From Streptomyces sp. JJ66 (GTDB taxonomy: Bacteria > Actinomycetota > Actinomycetes > Streptomycetales > Streptomycetaceae): a DNA stretch of 64,000 bases. Positions 8,209 to 16,648 of this stretch are shown here, in pieces (the first letter of the stretch is position 1; each line of letters begins with the position of its first letter). The stretch lies in assembly GCF_019303495.1 (NCBI RefSeq), contig NZ_JAEVFI010000016.1, positions 62,001 through 126,000 of the forward strand. Direction: 5' to 3'. Below the pieces are notes generated by a model. It saw only the letters and a program-made list of their open reading frames with translations. It ran no database searches and was not told the DNA's origin. The translations under genes were made by a program, and so were the position numbers.

Positions 8209-8436
8209 ATGAACAAGCTGGCAGCGCTGTACACAACTGACCTCACGGGTGCATCTTGGTACAAGAGTTCGTACACCGCCAACAACGGCAACTGTGTTGA
8301 GGTGGCCCACGTCCCCGGACTCGCAGGCATCGCGGTCCGTGACTCGAAGAACGTGGACTTCCCTGCCGCTCGGGCGTCCCATGCCGCATGGTCAGCCTTC
8401 GTATCGGCTGTCGCCACCGGCGACTTTGCCCGCTGA
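8209..8436 (+). CDS. DUF397 protein
   Basis: A 75-residue DUF397 protein with the family signature WYKSSYTANNGNCVEVA and VRDSKN, followed by a short C-terminal helix. The ATG lies 1 bp after the stop of the XRE regulator and uses the AAGGAG near that gene's end, so the pair is translationally coupled. DUF397 proteins are known as partners of WhiJ/Scr1-type regulators, in some cases acting as the antagonist in a toxin-antitoxin-like pair. Confidence 0.88.
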   Translation: MNKLAALYTTDLTGASWYKSSYTANNGNCVEVAHVPGLAGIAVRDSKNVDFPAARASHAAWSAFVSAVATGDFAR

Positions 8437-8505
8437 GGCCACTGCGGCAGGGCGCTCAACGAAGTGACTGCGAAGTCCAAGGCGCACACTGAACAGGAGC
8501 CACTG

Positions 8506-8730
8506 ATGGAAAAGCAGGACCTCTACTCGATTGATCCCGCGTCGCTCAGCTGGCAGAAGAGCAGCCTTACCGCCAACAACGGGCAGTGCTTCGAACTGGC
8601 CGCACTGCCCGGCGAGGGGGTAGCGGTGCGGGACTCCAAGAATCCGCAGGGGCCTCACCTTTGCTTCACCGCCGAGGAGTGGGTGGCCTTCAAGGGTGGT
8701 ATGGAGAAGGGCGACTTCGACAGCCTGTGA
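8506..8730 (+). CDS. DUF397 protein
   Basis: A 74-residue DUF397 protein with WQKSSLTANNGQCFELA, VAVRDSKNP and LCFTAEEWVAF. The ATG at 8506 is preceded by AGGAG at a good distance; an upstream in-frame extension lacks a ribosome site. It is the second of three DUF397 genes downstream of the XRE regulator. The copies differ enough from one another to be old duplications. Confidence 0.87.
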   Translation: MEKQDLYSIDPASLSWQKSSLTANNGQCFELAALPGEGVAVRDSKNPQGPHLCFTAEEWVAFKGGMEKGDFDSL

Positions 8731-9073
8731 CGAAAGCAGTGCCGTTGCGCGCGCTGATCAACACCACGCGACGTCTCAACGGCAGCGCGGATGCATGAAC
8801 CAGATGTGCGCATGACCGCTCCCCGCACGGGCGGCCAGGATTGTCATGGCCGCCCGCTGCTGGCACGCTCATATCGACAGCAACGGCGACGAGATGGTCG
8901 CTGCGGACGACGCGAGGCCCTGCGTTCTTGTGCGTGGAATCTCATGCCCTGCACAGCACGATGATCACAACGGCAGATTGACGACGCTGCGCGGGCAGTT
9001 CACATGCCGCCCTCGAACAGCGAAGCTGGAGCCAAGCGCATCCACCGGGCAAAGAGACGAAGGGGCCGGGAGT
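8731..9073. other. Intergenic gap with one hairpin, no gene seen
   Basis: 343 bp between two DUF397 genes. The only structure I can support is the hairpin at 8829-8855. Reading frames here lack ribosome sites and recognisable sequence. Confidence 0.4.
8829..8855 (+). terminator. Possible terminator hairpin
   Basis: GGGCGGCCA (8829-8837) and TGGCCGCCC (8847-8855) form a perfect 9-bp stem with a 9-nt loop. It lies about 100 bp downstream of the second DUF397 gene and could end that transcript, leaving the third DUF397 gene separately expressed. Confidence 0.5.
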
Positions 9074-9268
9074 ATGCAGGCGACGAACGAGTGGTTCAAG
9101 AGCAGCTACAGCGCCCAGAACGGCGACTGTCTGGAAGCACGCTATGCCCACCACGGCATCGTGGAACTTCGGGACTCCAAGAACGAGGGTGGCTCCGTCG
9201 TGACCCTCAATTCGGCCACCTGGGTTTCGTTCACCACGGCCCTCGGACACGGCACGCTGGGCGCCTGA
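9074..9268 (+). CDS. Short DUF397 protein
   Basis: A 64-residue DUF397 protein with WFKSSYSAQNGDCLEAR, VELRDSKN and a C-terminal WVSFTTALG. The ATG at 9074 follows GGGGCCGGGAGT, a weak ribosome site; a longer N-terminal reading exists but looks non-coding. It is the last gene of the island and ends about 50 bp before the degenerate repeat of the spermidine-synthase-like gene. Confidence 0.8.
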   Translation: MQATNEWFKSSYSAQNGDCLEARYAHHGIVELRDSKNEGGSVVTLNSATWVSFTTALGHGTLGA

Positions 9269-9320
9269 ACCACCTGCCTCAGCCCCAACCGGTGAATCTT
9301 CCTCCTTGGGGTGCCGCCAC

Positions 9321-9417
9321 GGGTGCTGCGGCGCGCCGGGGCGCACGCTGCCGGGGCTGACCCGGCGCGCCGCGTCCCACCCGCATCCCGGCAGTCTGTG
9401 CACGGCGACCCGCTCGC
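9321..9417 (+). pseudogene. Remnant of a spermidine-synthase-like gene 3' end
   Basis: 9357-9417 matches 3979-4040 of the spermidine-synthase-like gene with about six substitutions and one single-base gap. It includes an identical 17-base run beginning CTGACCCGGCGCG and a shared ACCCGCATCCCGGC. A weaker match extends upstream to about 9321. Translated, it gives RTLPG-LTRRAASHPHPG against RELPVAELTRRAASDPHPG before the frame is lost at the gap. It has no start or stop of its own and is not a gene. Confidence 0.8.
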
Positions 9418-9490
9418 GGTCTATGGGGTGGGCCAAGCGGGTATCACTCATCGGACCGGCACGGGAGCCCAAGGGATACGAGGCGATGAA

Positions 9491-10855
9491 ATGCGTGGTG
9501 GGTTCGGGCGGAGTCAGCGGAAGACAGGTGGGCGCGGGGGCTGGGAGCGGGCGGTGGTGGTGGGGGGAGGAGTTGCCGGGCTGCTCGCGGCGCGGGCGGT
9601 GAGCGAGGTCTTCGAGCAGGTCATGCTGATCGAGCAGGACGCCTCGGACGCGGTGGATTTCCGTAAGGGCACGCCGCAGGCCCGTCACCTGCACGTCATG
9701 CTGGCGCGCGGCAGTACCGCGCTGGAAGAACTCTTCCCCGGCCTGAACGAAGAGCTGTCCGAACGCGGTGCTCAGGCGTACGACCACGGGGAGATGCACC
9801 TGAAGCTGCCCACGGGGTGGGTTCCGCACGGGCCGGTCGGCATTCCCCTGCTGAGTATGAGCCGGTCCGCCCTGGAGTCCGTGCTACGGGAGCGCGTCAC
9901 CCGCCTGCCGGCCGTCGAGTACGTCACCAGTACGCGGGTGACGGGGCTCCGTACCGATGAGCACGGGCAGGCCGTGACCGGGGTAGCGGTCTCGACCGGG
10001 GAGGGGAGCGGCGCGGAGGACTCCGTCCTGGACGCCGACCTCGTCATTGACGCCTCGGGAAGGAACTCGCGGCTCCCGAGGTGGCTGGCGGAACGGGGGC
10101 TGCCGCAGCCGCGTACCCACGCCATCGACATCGGCCTGAACTACACCTCGCGGTTCTACGCCGCCGATGCCGCAGACCCCCGGGACTGGGTGGCCAGTGT
10201 CCAGCTCAGCTTCGCCCCGCATCTCCCGGCCCGTGGCGGCGGCGCCTTCCGGGTCGAGGGAAACCGCTGGCTGGTCTCCCTCGTCGGAGCCGCCGGGGAG
10301 GTGTGTCCCACCGACGAAGCGGGATACCGCCGGTATGCCCAGGGGCTCGACAACCCGCACATGGCCGAAGTCGTGGAAGCCTGCACGCCCCTGACGCCCC
10401 TCTACCGCTATCACCACATCACCAGCCGGCGGCGGGACTACCACCGCATGGAGCGGTATCCGCAGCGGCTGATGGTGATCGGGGACGCGGTCTGCTCCTT
10501 CAACCCCGTCTACGGCCAGGGGATGACCGTGGCCGCGCTCCAGGCCCAGGAGTTGGCTCGGCTCCTGGGCCGCTACGCGGGCCAGCCGCAGCCGCCAGAC
10601 CTGGCCCGCCGCTTCCAGCAGGCCGTCGCGCGCAGCGTCCGCCTGCCGTGGTTCATGGCCGCCGCAGCCGACCTCGGCTGGCGCACGGAGCGCTTGCCGG
10701 TGCACCTGGCAGCGGGCGGCAAGGGGTTCGGGCACCTGCTCAAGAAGCTCCCCCATGACCCGGTGCTCTACCAGCGCTTCGCCCACGTGTGGCACATGGA
10801 GGACAGCCCCCTCGCGCTCGCTCACCCCCGCACCCTGCCCCACCTGTTTCCCTGA
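9491..10855 (+). CDS. FAD-dependent monooxygenase/oxidoreductase
   Basis: A roughly 454-residue flavoprotein of the geranylgeranyl-reductase/aromatic-hydroxylase superfamily. The dinucleotide-binding motif VVVGGGVAGLLAARAV lies near residues 22-37. There is a second FAD motif with LVIDASGRNSRLP, and the MVIGDAVCSFNPVYGQGMT block near residue 330 contacts FAD. No membrane segment is evident. The ATG at 9491 has a GAGG upstream and gives an N-terminus of ordinary length; the upstream in-frame extension runs through the remnant of another gene. Substrate unknown; single-gene transcript by context. Confidence 0.82.
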   Translation: MRGGFGRSQRKTGGRGGWERAVVVGGGVAGLLAARAVSEVFEQVMLIEQDASDAVDFRKGTPQARHLHVMLARGSTALEELFPGLNEELSERGAQAYDHGEMHLKLPTGWVPHGPVGIPLLSMSRSALESVLRERVTRLPAVEYVTSTRVTGLRTDEHGQAVTGVAVSTGEGSGAEDSVLDADLVIDASGRNSRLPRWLAERGLPQPRTHAIDIGLNYTSRFYAADAADPRDWVASVQLSFAPHLPARGGGAFRVEGNRWLVSLVGAAGEVCPTDEAGYRRYAQGLDNPHMAEVVEACTPLTPLYRYHHITSRRRDYHRMERYPQRLMVIGDAVCSFNPVYGQGMTVAALQAQELARLLGRYAGQPQPPDLARRFQQAVARSVRLPWFMAAAADLGWRTERLPVHLAAGGKGFGHLLKKLPHDPVLYQRFAHVWHMEDSPLALAHPRTLPHLFP

Positions 10856-11077
10856 GCCGACACGCGGGTACGGCCGCACCGGCTCCGGTGGCGCTGTGCC
10901 TCCGCTGGACGCGGACGCCGCCGGACCGGCCTGCGAAGGGGACCGGTAAGCGTCCGCTTCTGGCCCCCTGGGAAAGCGGCTTGGTGCACCGCGCTTCTTG
11001 CTTGGCGCCCCGGGTGGCACAGCCCGCTGAGGACGCTGCGGGCGGGGCTGGTGCCGACAGGCGCACCGGGCAGGGGC

Positions 11078-12442
11078 TTACGCAGCGGCCTTGCGGCGGG
11101 GGCGGCGGCGCGCGGCGGGCGAGCGGCGGGCCGGGGTCACCGGGCCGAGCGCCAGCCATACGCGCACCTCCGTGCCGCCGAGCACGGAGTGGCCGATGCG
11201 GACGTCGCCGCCGGTGGACTCGGCGAGGCGGCGCACGATGTCGAGGCCGAGCCCGGTGGAGCCGGGGCCGCCGTCGCCGTGGCCCCGGCGCAGGGCGGCG
11301 GCCGGGTCGGGGATGCCGGGTCCGGCGTCGGAGACGAGGACGATGACGGCGTCCTCACCGTGGTGCAGGTCCACGGAGAACGCGGTGCCCTGCGGGGTGT
11401 GACGGAAGACGTTGCCGAGCATGGCGTCCAGGGCGGCGGCGAGGTCGGCGCGGGCGACGGGGACGCGGACGGGACGGTCGGTTCCGGCGACGCGGGCGCG
11501 GCGGTCCTCGTCCTCGGCGAGCGCGGACCAGAACGCCATGCGCTCGCGCACCACCTCCGCCGCGTCACAGCCCGCACTGGCCCCGGCGCCCGGGGACTGG
11601 GGTTTCTGCTCGCGCGCGGTGCGGATGATCTGGTCCACCTCGCCTTCGAGCTGGGCGACGGCGGCCCGGGTCTGGTCGGCCGCGTCGCCGCCCCCGAGTG
11701 AGGCGGCGTTCAGGCGGAGCACGGTGAGCGGGGTGCGCAGGCGGTGCGAGAGGTCGGCGGCCAGCTCGCGCTCGTTGGCCAGCAGGGCGACCACCTGGTC
11801 GGCCATGGAGTTGAACGCGATCGCGGCCGAGCGCAGTTCGGCGGGGCCGTGCTCGGGGACGCGGGTGCCGAGCTTGCCCTCGCCCAGGTCGCGCGCGGCG
11901 GCGGCCAGGTGTTCGGCGGGCCGGACCAGCCGGGTGCCGAGGCGGTCGGCGATGGCGACGGAGCCGACGATCAGCGCGAGGCCGACGCCGCCGAGGACGA
12001 ACCAGGCGGTGGTGACGCCACGGGTGACCTCGGCGTCCGGTACGAAGACCTCGACGACGGCGATCTCGCCGCTGTCCACGGCCGTCGGCTGGAGCAGGAC
12101 ATAGCCGCCCTCGACGCCGACGGTGGTGGCCCGGCCGCCGGTGCGCGCGTCGGCGGGGGCGCGCCGCTCGCCGATCTCCAGCGGCTGGCCGCCGTCCGGG
12201 GCGGGGATGTGCACGCTCAGGTGGCCTTGCGCGCCCGCCTGTGTGCTGGCCACGGCACGCTGGAGCTGGGCGCGGTCGGCGGTGATGGCCAGCGCCGGGG
12301 CGACGGCGGCGGCCTGCCGCTCGGCGTGCGAGAACGCCCGGTCGCGGGCCATCTCCCGCACCACCAGGCCGAGCGGCACGGCGAAGGCGATGACGACCAT
12401 GGCGGTGACCGCCAGGCTCACCTTGACCAGGGCCCATCTCAC
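11078..12442 (-). CDS. Sensor histidine kinase
   Basis: A 454-residue membrane histidine kinase. Two membrane segments flank a periplasmic sensor region (about 8-28 and 150-175), then come a HAMP linker with RLVRPAEHLAAAARDL, an H-box DLSHRLRTPLTVLRL, an N-box NVFRHTPQGT, a G1 VSDAGPGIP and a G2 GSTGLGLDIVRRL. The tail is strongly basic. The GTG start at 12442 overlaps the response regulator stop in a GTGA, so the pair is translationally coupled. The signal is not evident from the extracytoplasmic sequence. Confidence 0.9.
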   Translation of the reverse strand: MRWALVKVSLAVTAMVVIAFAVPLGLVVREMARDRAFSHAERQAAAVAPALAITADRAQLQRAVASTQAGAQGHLSVHIPAPDGGQPLEIGERRAPADARTGGRATTVGVEGGYVLLQPTAVDSGEIAVVEVFVPDAEVTRGVTTAWFVLGGVGLALIVGSVAIADRLGTRLVRPAEHLAAAARDLGEGKLGTRVPEHGPAELRSAAIAFNSMADQVVALLANERELAADLSHRLRTPLTVLRLNAASLGGGDAADQTRAAVAQLEGEVDQIIRTAREQKPQSPGAGASAGCDAAEVVRERMAFWSALAEDEDRRARVAGTDRPVRVPVARADLAAALDAMLGNVFRHTPQGTAFSVDLHHGEDAVIVLVSDAGPGIPDPAAALRRGHGDGGPGSTGLGLDIVRRLAESTGGDVRIGHSVLGGTEVRVWLALGPVTPARRSPAARRRPRRKAAA

Positions 12443-13143
12443 GAGGCGTCCCCGGTGGGGGCCTCCAGCTTGACGCCGACGCCGCGCAGCGTGTGCAGGT
12501 AGCGCGGGCTGGCGGCCGTCTCGCCCAGCTTGCGGCGCAGCCAGGACAGGTGGACGTCGATCGTCTGGTCGTCGCCGTAGGACTGCCGCCACACCTCGGC
12601 CAGCAGCTCCCGGCGCGCGACGACGACGCCGGGGCGGGCGGCGAGGAAGGCGAGCAGGTCGAACTCGCGCCGGGCGAGGTCCAGTCGCGTCCCGTCCAGC
12701 TCGGCCACCCGGCGCAGCGGGTCGATGGCCAGGCCGCCGACGCGCAGTACGTGCGCCTCCGCGCTCGCGGGACCCGCGCCCGCGCCCGCGCGGCGCAGTA
12801 CGGCGGCGATGCGGGCCGACAGGTGTTCCACGGAGAACGGCTTGACCAGGTAGTCGTCCGCGCCGTCGTGCAGCAGGCGGACGATCTCGGCCTCGTCGTC
12901 GCGGGCGGTGGCGATGATCACCGGGGTCTGGGTGAGTCCGCGCAGCATCTTCAGCGCCTCCGCGCCGTCCAGGTCGGGCAGGCCGAGGTCGAGGACGACG
13001 ACGTCGAAGCCGATCTGGGCGACCTCGCGCAGCGCCTCCAGCGCGGTGCCGACGCTGCGGACGGTGTGCGACGCCTCGCTCAGGTGCCGGATCAGGGCGG
13101 AGCGTACGAACGGGTCGTCTTCGACGACAAGGACACGTGCCAT
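12439..13143 (-). CDS. OmpR-family response regulator
   Basis: A 234-residue two-component regulator. The receiver domain (1-118) has the acidic pair Asp9/Asp10, the phospho-acceptor Asp52 in VVLDLGLPDLDG, and LVKPF with the conserved Lys. The C-terminal winged helix (about 135-228) shows RREFDLLAFLAARPGVVV and SWLRRKLGE, typical of OmpR/PhoB. It lies upstream of and overlaps its cognate kinase gene by 4 bp. It is divergent from a secreted or membrane-anchored protein at 13193, a plausible target. Confidence 0.93.
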   Translation of the reverse strand: MARVLVVEDDPFVRSALIRHLSEASHTVRSVGTALEALREVAQIGFDVVVLDLGLPDLDGAEALKMLRGLTQTPVIIATARDDEAEIVRLLHDGADDYLVKPFSVEHLSARIAAVLRRAGAGAGPASAEAHVLRVGGLAIDPLRRVAELDGTRLDLARREFDLLAFLAARPGVVVARRELLAEVWRQSYGDDQTIDVHLSWLRRKLGETAASPRYLHTLRGVGVKLEAPTGDAS

Positions 13144-13192
13144 GCGCGGAACATACGGCCCCGGCGGGAGGGTCCGCCATTAGGGTGAACGC

Positions 13193-13780
13193 GTGCGACA
13201 AGGATGGGCCCAGGCGGGCGCCTGGCTGCTGGCTACCGGGGCGGCGGTGACGCTGTCCTGGTTCGGCGTGCACACGGTCATCTCCGGCACGGCGTACGAC
13301 GCGCCGCTGGCGACGCCGATCGCCCACGCGGCGACGCCGGAGGGGAGCTCGCCGGACGGGGACGAGCCGACGGCGTCCAGCACGCGCGACCCGGCGGGCA
13401 CGCCGTCACCGTCGCGGACGCCGCCAGAGTCGCCGGAAGGCTCCAGCTCGCCGTCCCCGGCCGATCCGGTGGCGCCGGCCGACGGGGGGCGGGAGTCCCC
13501 GCCCCCTGCGGGGGACGAGGAGGGCGGGCCGTCCGGCGAGCCGCCCGCCGCGCAGTCCGGGAACGTGCGCGGCTACACCGTGGCCGGTGGCCGCGTGGCG
13601 TTCGAACTCGGCGCGGACTCGGCGTCGCTGGTGTCGGCGACGCCGGAGGCGGGGTGGCAGGTGCGGGTGTGGAAGCAGGAGCAGTGGATTCGCGTCACCT
13701 TCACCAGCGGTGAGCGGGCCTCGTCGGTGTTCTGCACCTGGCACGACGGGCCGCCCCGGGTGCAGCTCGACGAGCGCTGA
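13193..13780 (+). CDS. Membrane-anchored or secreted protein, unknown
   Basis: A 195-residue protein. An N-terminal hydrophobic segment (about 8-30) is a signal or anchor. A Pro/Ser/Asp/Glu-rich linker runs to about residue 122. A compact C-terminal domain (about 125-195) ends in a FCTWHDGPPRVQL segment. The linker is typical of cell-surface proteins that cross the wall. The GTG start at 13193 follows AGGGTGA. It is divergent from the response regulator by 49 bp, which suggests shared regulation. I do not recognise the domain. Confidence 0.7.
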   Translation: MRQGWAQAGAWLLATGAAVTLSWFGVHTVISGTAYDAPLATPIAHAATPEGSSPDGDEPTASSTRDPAGTPSPSRTPPESPEGSSSPSPADPVAPADGGRESPPPAGDEEGGPSGEPPAAQSGNVRGYTVAGGRVAFELGADSASLVSATPEAGWQVRVWKQEQWIRVTFTSGERASSVFCTWHDGPPRVQLDER

Positions 13781-13898
13781 GCCTCGCCGCCCCAGCCCCG
13801 CCGCTCCGTGCGGCCCGGGCCGGGTGGCCGCCGCTGTGCGCCTGGCCTTCCCGTGCCCCGCCAGCAGGGCCGTCCGTCAGTCACCCGTGGTGGGCCGG

Positions 13899-14357
13899 TC
13901 ACAGCCCGTCGGCCGCCTGGAGCAGGCGGCGGGCCTCACCGAGCGCGGCGCGCAGACGCGCGGGTTCCGTCGCCCGCAGGTGCGTACGCTCCGGCGGCAC
14001 CAGCCAGCGGGCGCCAGCGACGGGGGGCTCGCCGGGGCAGGGGCGCCGCGTCGCGCCGACCCACGTGGGGGCGCAGGCGCTGCCCGGGACGTCCCAGACG
14101 TCGGCCGTGCCGGGCGGGACGAGGAAGCCGAGTGTGGCGCCGGAGCCGTCGTACAGCACCGGCCCGACGCCGTCGCGCAGGCGCAGGATGTCCGCTGCCT
14201 CCAGGCCCTGCCGGGCGGGGACGGTGACCAGGTCCCAGGCGGGTGCGTGGTCGGTACCGGTGCCCGTCGGCCAGTTGCCCGTCGGCCAGCCCGGTGCCGC
14301 CGCCGTGGTTCGAGAGCTGTCGGTGTCCAGCAAGGGAAACCTCCTCCGCTGCGCCAT
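13899..14357 (-). CDS. Uncharacterised small protein
   Basis: A 152-residue predicted cytoplasmic protein. It contains PAWDLVTVPARQGLEAAD followed by GPVLYDGSGATLGFLVPPG. This faintly resembles the N-terminal part of actinobacterial bifunctional DNA primase/polymerase-like proteins that lack catalytic residues. No catalytic motif is visible, so no function is assigned. It is divergent from the TPR regulator at 14518. The exact start is uncertain. Confidence 0.6.
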   Translation of the reverse strand: MAQRRRFPLLDTDSSRTTAAAPGWPTGNWPTGTGTDHAPAWDLVTVPARQGLEAADILRLRDGVGPVLYDGSGATLGFLVPPGTADVWDVPGSACAPTWVGATRRPCPGEPPVAGARWLVPPERTHLRATEPARLRAALGEARRLLQAADGL

Positions 14358-14517
14358 GCGCGTGCCGTTCGTACCGGTTCCAACGGTCCTCGGCGAGTGG
14401 GAGGCACGGCGCGGGCGGCGGCAAAGGATGGCACTTCATGGCAGAACACGGAGGGGATATCCGTTTTGTCCCCAAAGCCTGGCTGGCGGCCCGGAACCGC
14501 CCGTGTACCTTCCGGGC

Positions 14518-16020
14518 ATGGCGTCGTCACCGTCCACGTCATCGGCTCCCGGGCCGGTTCCGCCACCTGGCGGGGAATTTGGCCCCCGGCCCAACCTGGC
14601 CTTCCGGAAACTGCGCGGTCAGCGCTCGCCCGGCGAGTTCGCGGCCGCCGTGCGCCGGGCGGCACGGGAGATCGGCGAACAGGTCTCCTGTGACGCCCGG
14701 TACATCGGAAGGGTGGAGTCCGGGGAGATCCGTTGCCCCAACTACGCCTACGAACGCGTGTTCTTGCACATGTTCCCCGGGCGGACGCTCGCGGAGCTGG
14801 GCTTCACCGCGCGGACAGCCGTCCGGGGGCGGGCGGCGCGGCGCCGGGGGGCGACGGCGTACGGGCGGGACGCGGCGACCATGGGGCCGGGGGCTCCGTG
14901 GCCGCCGGGCCAACCGTCGGCGGAGACCGGGCCCGTGGGGTGCGGCCTGACCGAGACCAACGACAGTGACGAGGAGAGCGACGTGCTGCGTCGCGCGTTC
15001 ATGACCGGCGGCCCGGCCGCCATGACCGCCTTCCTGAGCGGGCTGGGTCCCGCACCGGCCGACGCCGCGTGGGCGGCGTCCCCGGCCGCGTCCACCCGCG
15101 CGGGGGAGACCGAGGCAAGCGCGGTGGAGGCGGCCGTCCGGCACATCCGGGTGCTGGACGACCAGCACGGTGCCGACGCCCTGTACCGGCGCGCCGGTGC
15201 GGTGCTGCGGGGCGCCTACCACCTGCTGGACTCCGGCATGCGGCGCCAGACCCTGGCCGACCGGATGCACGCGGGCGCGGGCGAACTGGCCATCTCCGTG
15301 GGCTGGCTGGCCCACGACTCGGGCCGCGTCGCCGACGCCCAGTCCCACTACGCCGACGCGCTGGCCACCTCCCGGCTGAGCGACGACGCGGCGCTGGAGG
15401 CGCACGCTTTTTGCAACACCGCCTTCCTCGCCCGGGACGCGGGCCGCCCCCGGGAGGCGGTGCGGGCGGCGCAGGCCGGGCAGAGCGCGGCGGCCCGGCT
15501 CGGCTCGGCCCGGCTGTCGGCGCTGCTGGCGCTGCGCGAGGCGGGCGGACGCAGCGGGCTGGGCGACCGCGCCGGGTGCGAGGCCGCGCTCGGACGGGCC
15601 CAGTCGCTGTTCGCCCGGGGCCCCTCGGACGCCGACCCGGAGTGGATGAGCTTCTTCGGGGAGGCGGAGGTGGCCGGGCTGGAGGCCCAGTGCTGGGCGG
15701 CGCTGGGCGAGTTCGGCCGGGCGGCGGCCTGCGCGCGGCGGGCGGTCCAGCTCCAGTCCCCGCACTTCGTGCGCAACACCGCGCTGTTCACCGCCGAACT
15801 GGCGGGTGACCTCGCGGCAAGCGGCGCCCCGGACGAGGCGGCGGCGCAGGGCCTGCGCGCGCTGGACCTGATGGCCACGGTGCGCTCGTCCCGCATCCAC
15901 GGCATGCTGCGCCGCACCGCGCGCCGCCTGCTGCCGCACCAGCGGCAACCGCACGTCGCGGCGTTCCTGCACGCGTGCCCGCCGGAGGGCGGGGAGGCGC
16001 CGCCGACCGCCAGCCGGTGA
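14518..16020 (+). CDS. TPR-type regulator with N-terminal HTH
   Basis: A roughly 500-residue protein. The N-terminal region (about 30-100) has a helix-turn-helix-like segment, VSCDARYIGRVESGEIRCP, with a preceding low-complexity stretch. A Gly/Ala-rich linker follows. From about 200 to 480 there are helical repeats of tetratricopeptide type (for example GRVADAQSHYADALA and ALGEFGRAAACARRAVQ). Such proteins are frequent in Streptomyces as pleiotropic regulators of unknown ligand. The ATG at 14518 was chosen from the conserved-looking N-terminus; longer in-frame upstream sequence appears non-coding. It is convergent with the phosphatase gene. Confidence 0.75.
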   Translation: MASSPSTSSAPGPVPPPGGEFGPRPNLAFRKLRGQRSPGEFAAAVRRAAREIGEQVSCDARYIGRVESGEIRCPNYAYERVFLHMFPGRTLAELGFTARTAVRGRAARRRGATAYGRDAATMGPGAPWPPGQPSAETGPVGCGLTETNDSDEESDVLRRAFMTGGPAAMTAFLSGLGPAPADAAWAASPAASTRAGETEASAVEAAVRHIRVLDDQHGADALYRRAGAVLRGAYHLLDSGMRRQTLADRMHAGAGELAISVGWLAHDSGRVADAQSHYADALATSRLSDDAALEAHAFCNTAFLARDAGRPREAVRAAQAGQSAAARLGSARLSALLALREAGGRSGLGDRAGCEAALGRAQSLFARGPSDADPEWMSFFGEAEVAGLEAQCWAALGEFGRAAACARRAVQLQSPHFVRNTALFTAELAGDLAASGAPDEAAAQGLRALDLMATVRSSRIHGMLRRTARRLLPHQRQPHVAAFLHACPPEGGEAPPTASR

Positions 16021-16063
16021 CGCGCGCGGTCCTCCTCGCCCGTCAGCCGGTGACGTGCGCGGT
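16011..16063. repeat. 20-bp imperfect direct repeat at convergent gene ends
   Basis: CAGCCGGTGACGCGCGCGGT at 16011-16030 recurs at 16044-16063 with one base change. The first copy contains the stop of the TPR regulator and the second encodes the end of the phosphatase on the other strand. Significance unknown. Confidence 0.6.
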
Positions 16064-16648
16064 GTCGTTCCAGAGGTCGAACGCGGGCATGCCGTACGCC
16101 CAGCCGAGGACGGAGAAGCCGCAGGCGTCCAGCCGGAGACGGGCGCCGAACTCCAGGTCCAGTCCGAGCCAGCGGGCGGCCAGGGCGCGCAGGAAGTGGC
16201 CGTGCGCGAACACCAGCACGTCCCGCTCCCCGGCGCGGGCCCACGCCACGGTCTCGTCGGCGCGGGCGGTGAGCTGGGCGCGCGTCTCCCCGTCCAGGAC
16301 GCCGTCGCGCCAGATCAGCCAGTCCGCGCCCGCGCGCTCGCGGATCTGCGGCGTCGTCAGCCCCTCGTAGGCGCCGTAGTCCCACTCCACCAGCGGGTCC
16401 CAGGCGCGGGCACGCGGCCCGAACCCGGCCAGCTCGCACGTCTCGGCGGCGCGGGCCAGGGGGCTGGTGCGCACCTCGACGCCGGGCAGGCCGTTCCACG
16501 GCGGACGGTGCAGGCGCTCGCCCAGCAGCTTGGCCGTGCGGCGGCCCTCGTCCACCAGCGGAACGTCGGTGCGGCCGGTGTGGCGGCCGAGCCGGGACCA
16601 CTCGGTCACGCCGTGCCGTACGAGGAGAATGCGCGCCTGTTTCGCCAT
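16043..16648 (-). CDS. Histidine phosphatase family protein
   Basis: A 201-residue phosphoglycerate-mutase-like phosphatase. The catalytic histidine motif is [11 protein letters not shown] at residues 7-17. The second conserved site is [11 protein letters not shown], the catalytic acid lies in [10 protein letters not shown], and the final histidine is in [10 protein letters not shown]. It is of usual length for the soluble histidine phosphatases, and the substrate cannot be read. The start at 16648 has GGGAGA 10 bp upstream; an ATG at 16657 is an alternative. Confidence 0.88.
   Translation of the reverse strand: MAKQARILLVRHGVTEWSRLGRHTGRTDVPLVDEGRRTAKLLGERLHRPPWNGLPGVEVRTSPLARAAETCELAGFGPRARAWDPLVEWDYGAYEGLTTPQIRERAGADWLIWRDGVLDGETRAQLTARADETVAWARAGERDVLVFAHGHFLRALAARWLGLDLEFGARLRLDACGFSVLGWAYGMPAFDLWNDTAHVTG

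Noticed and set aside
12443..13327. N-terminal extension of the histidine kinase covering the response regulator
   Set aside because: It is out of frame with the regulator. The kinase start is the GTG at 12442 that overlaps the regulator stop.
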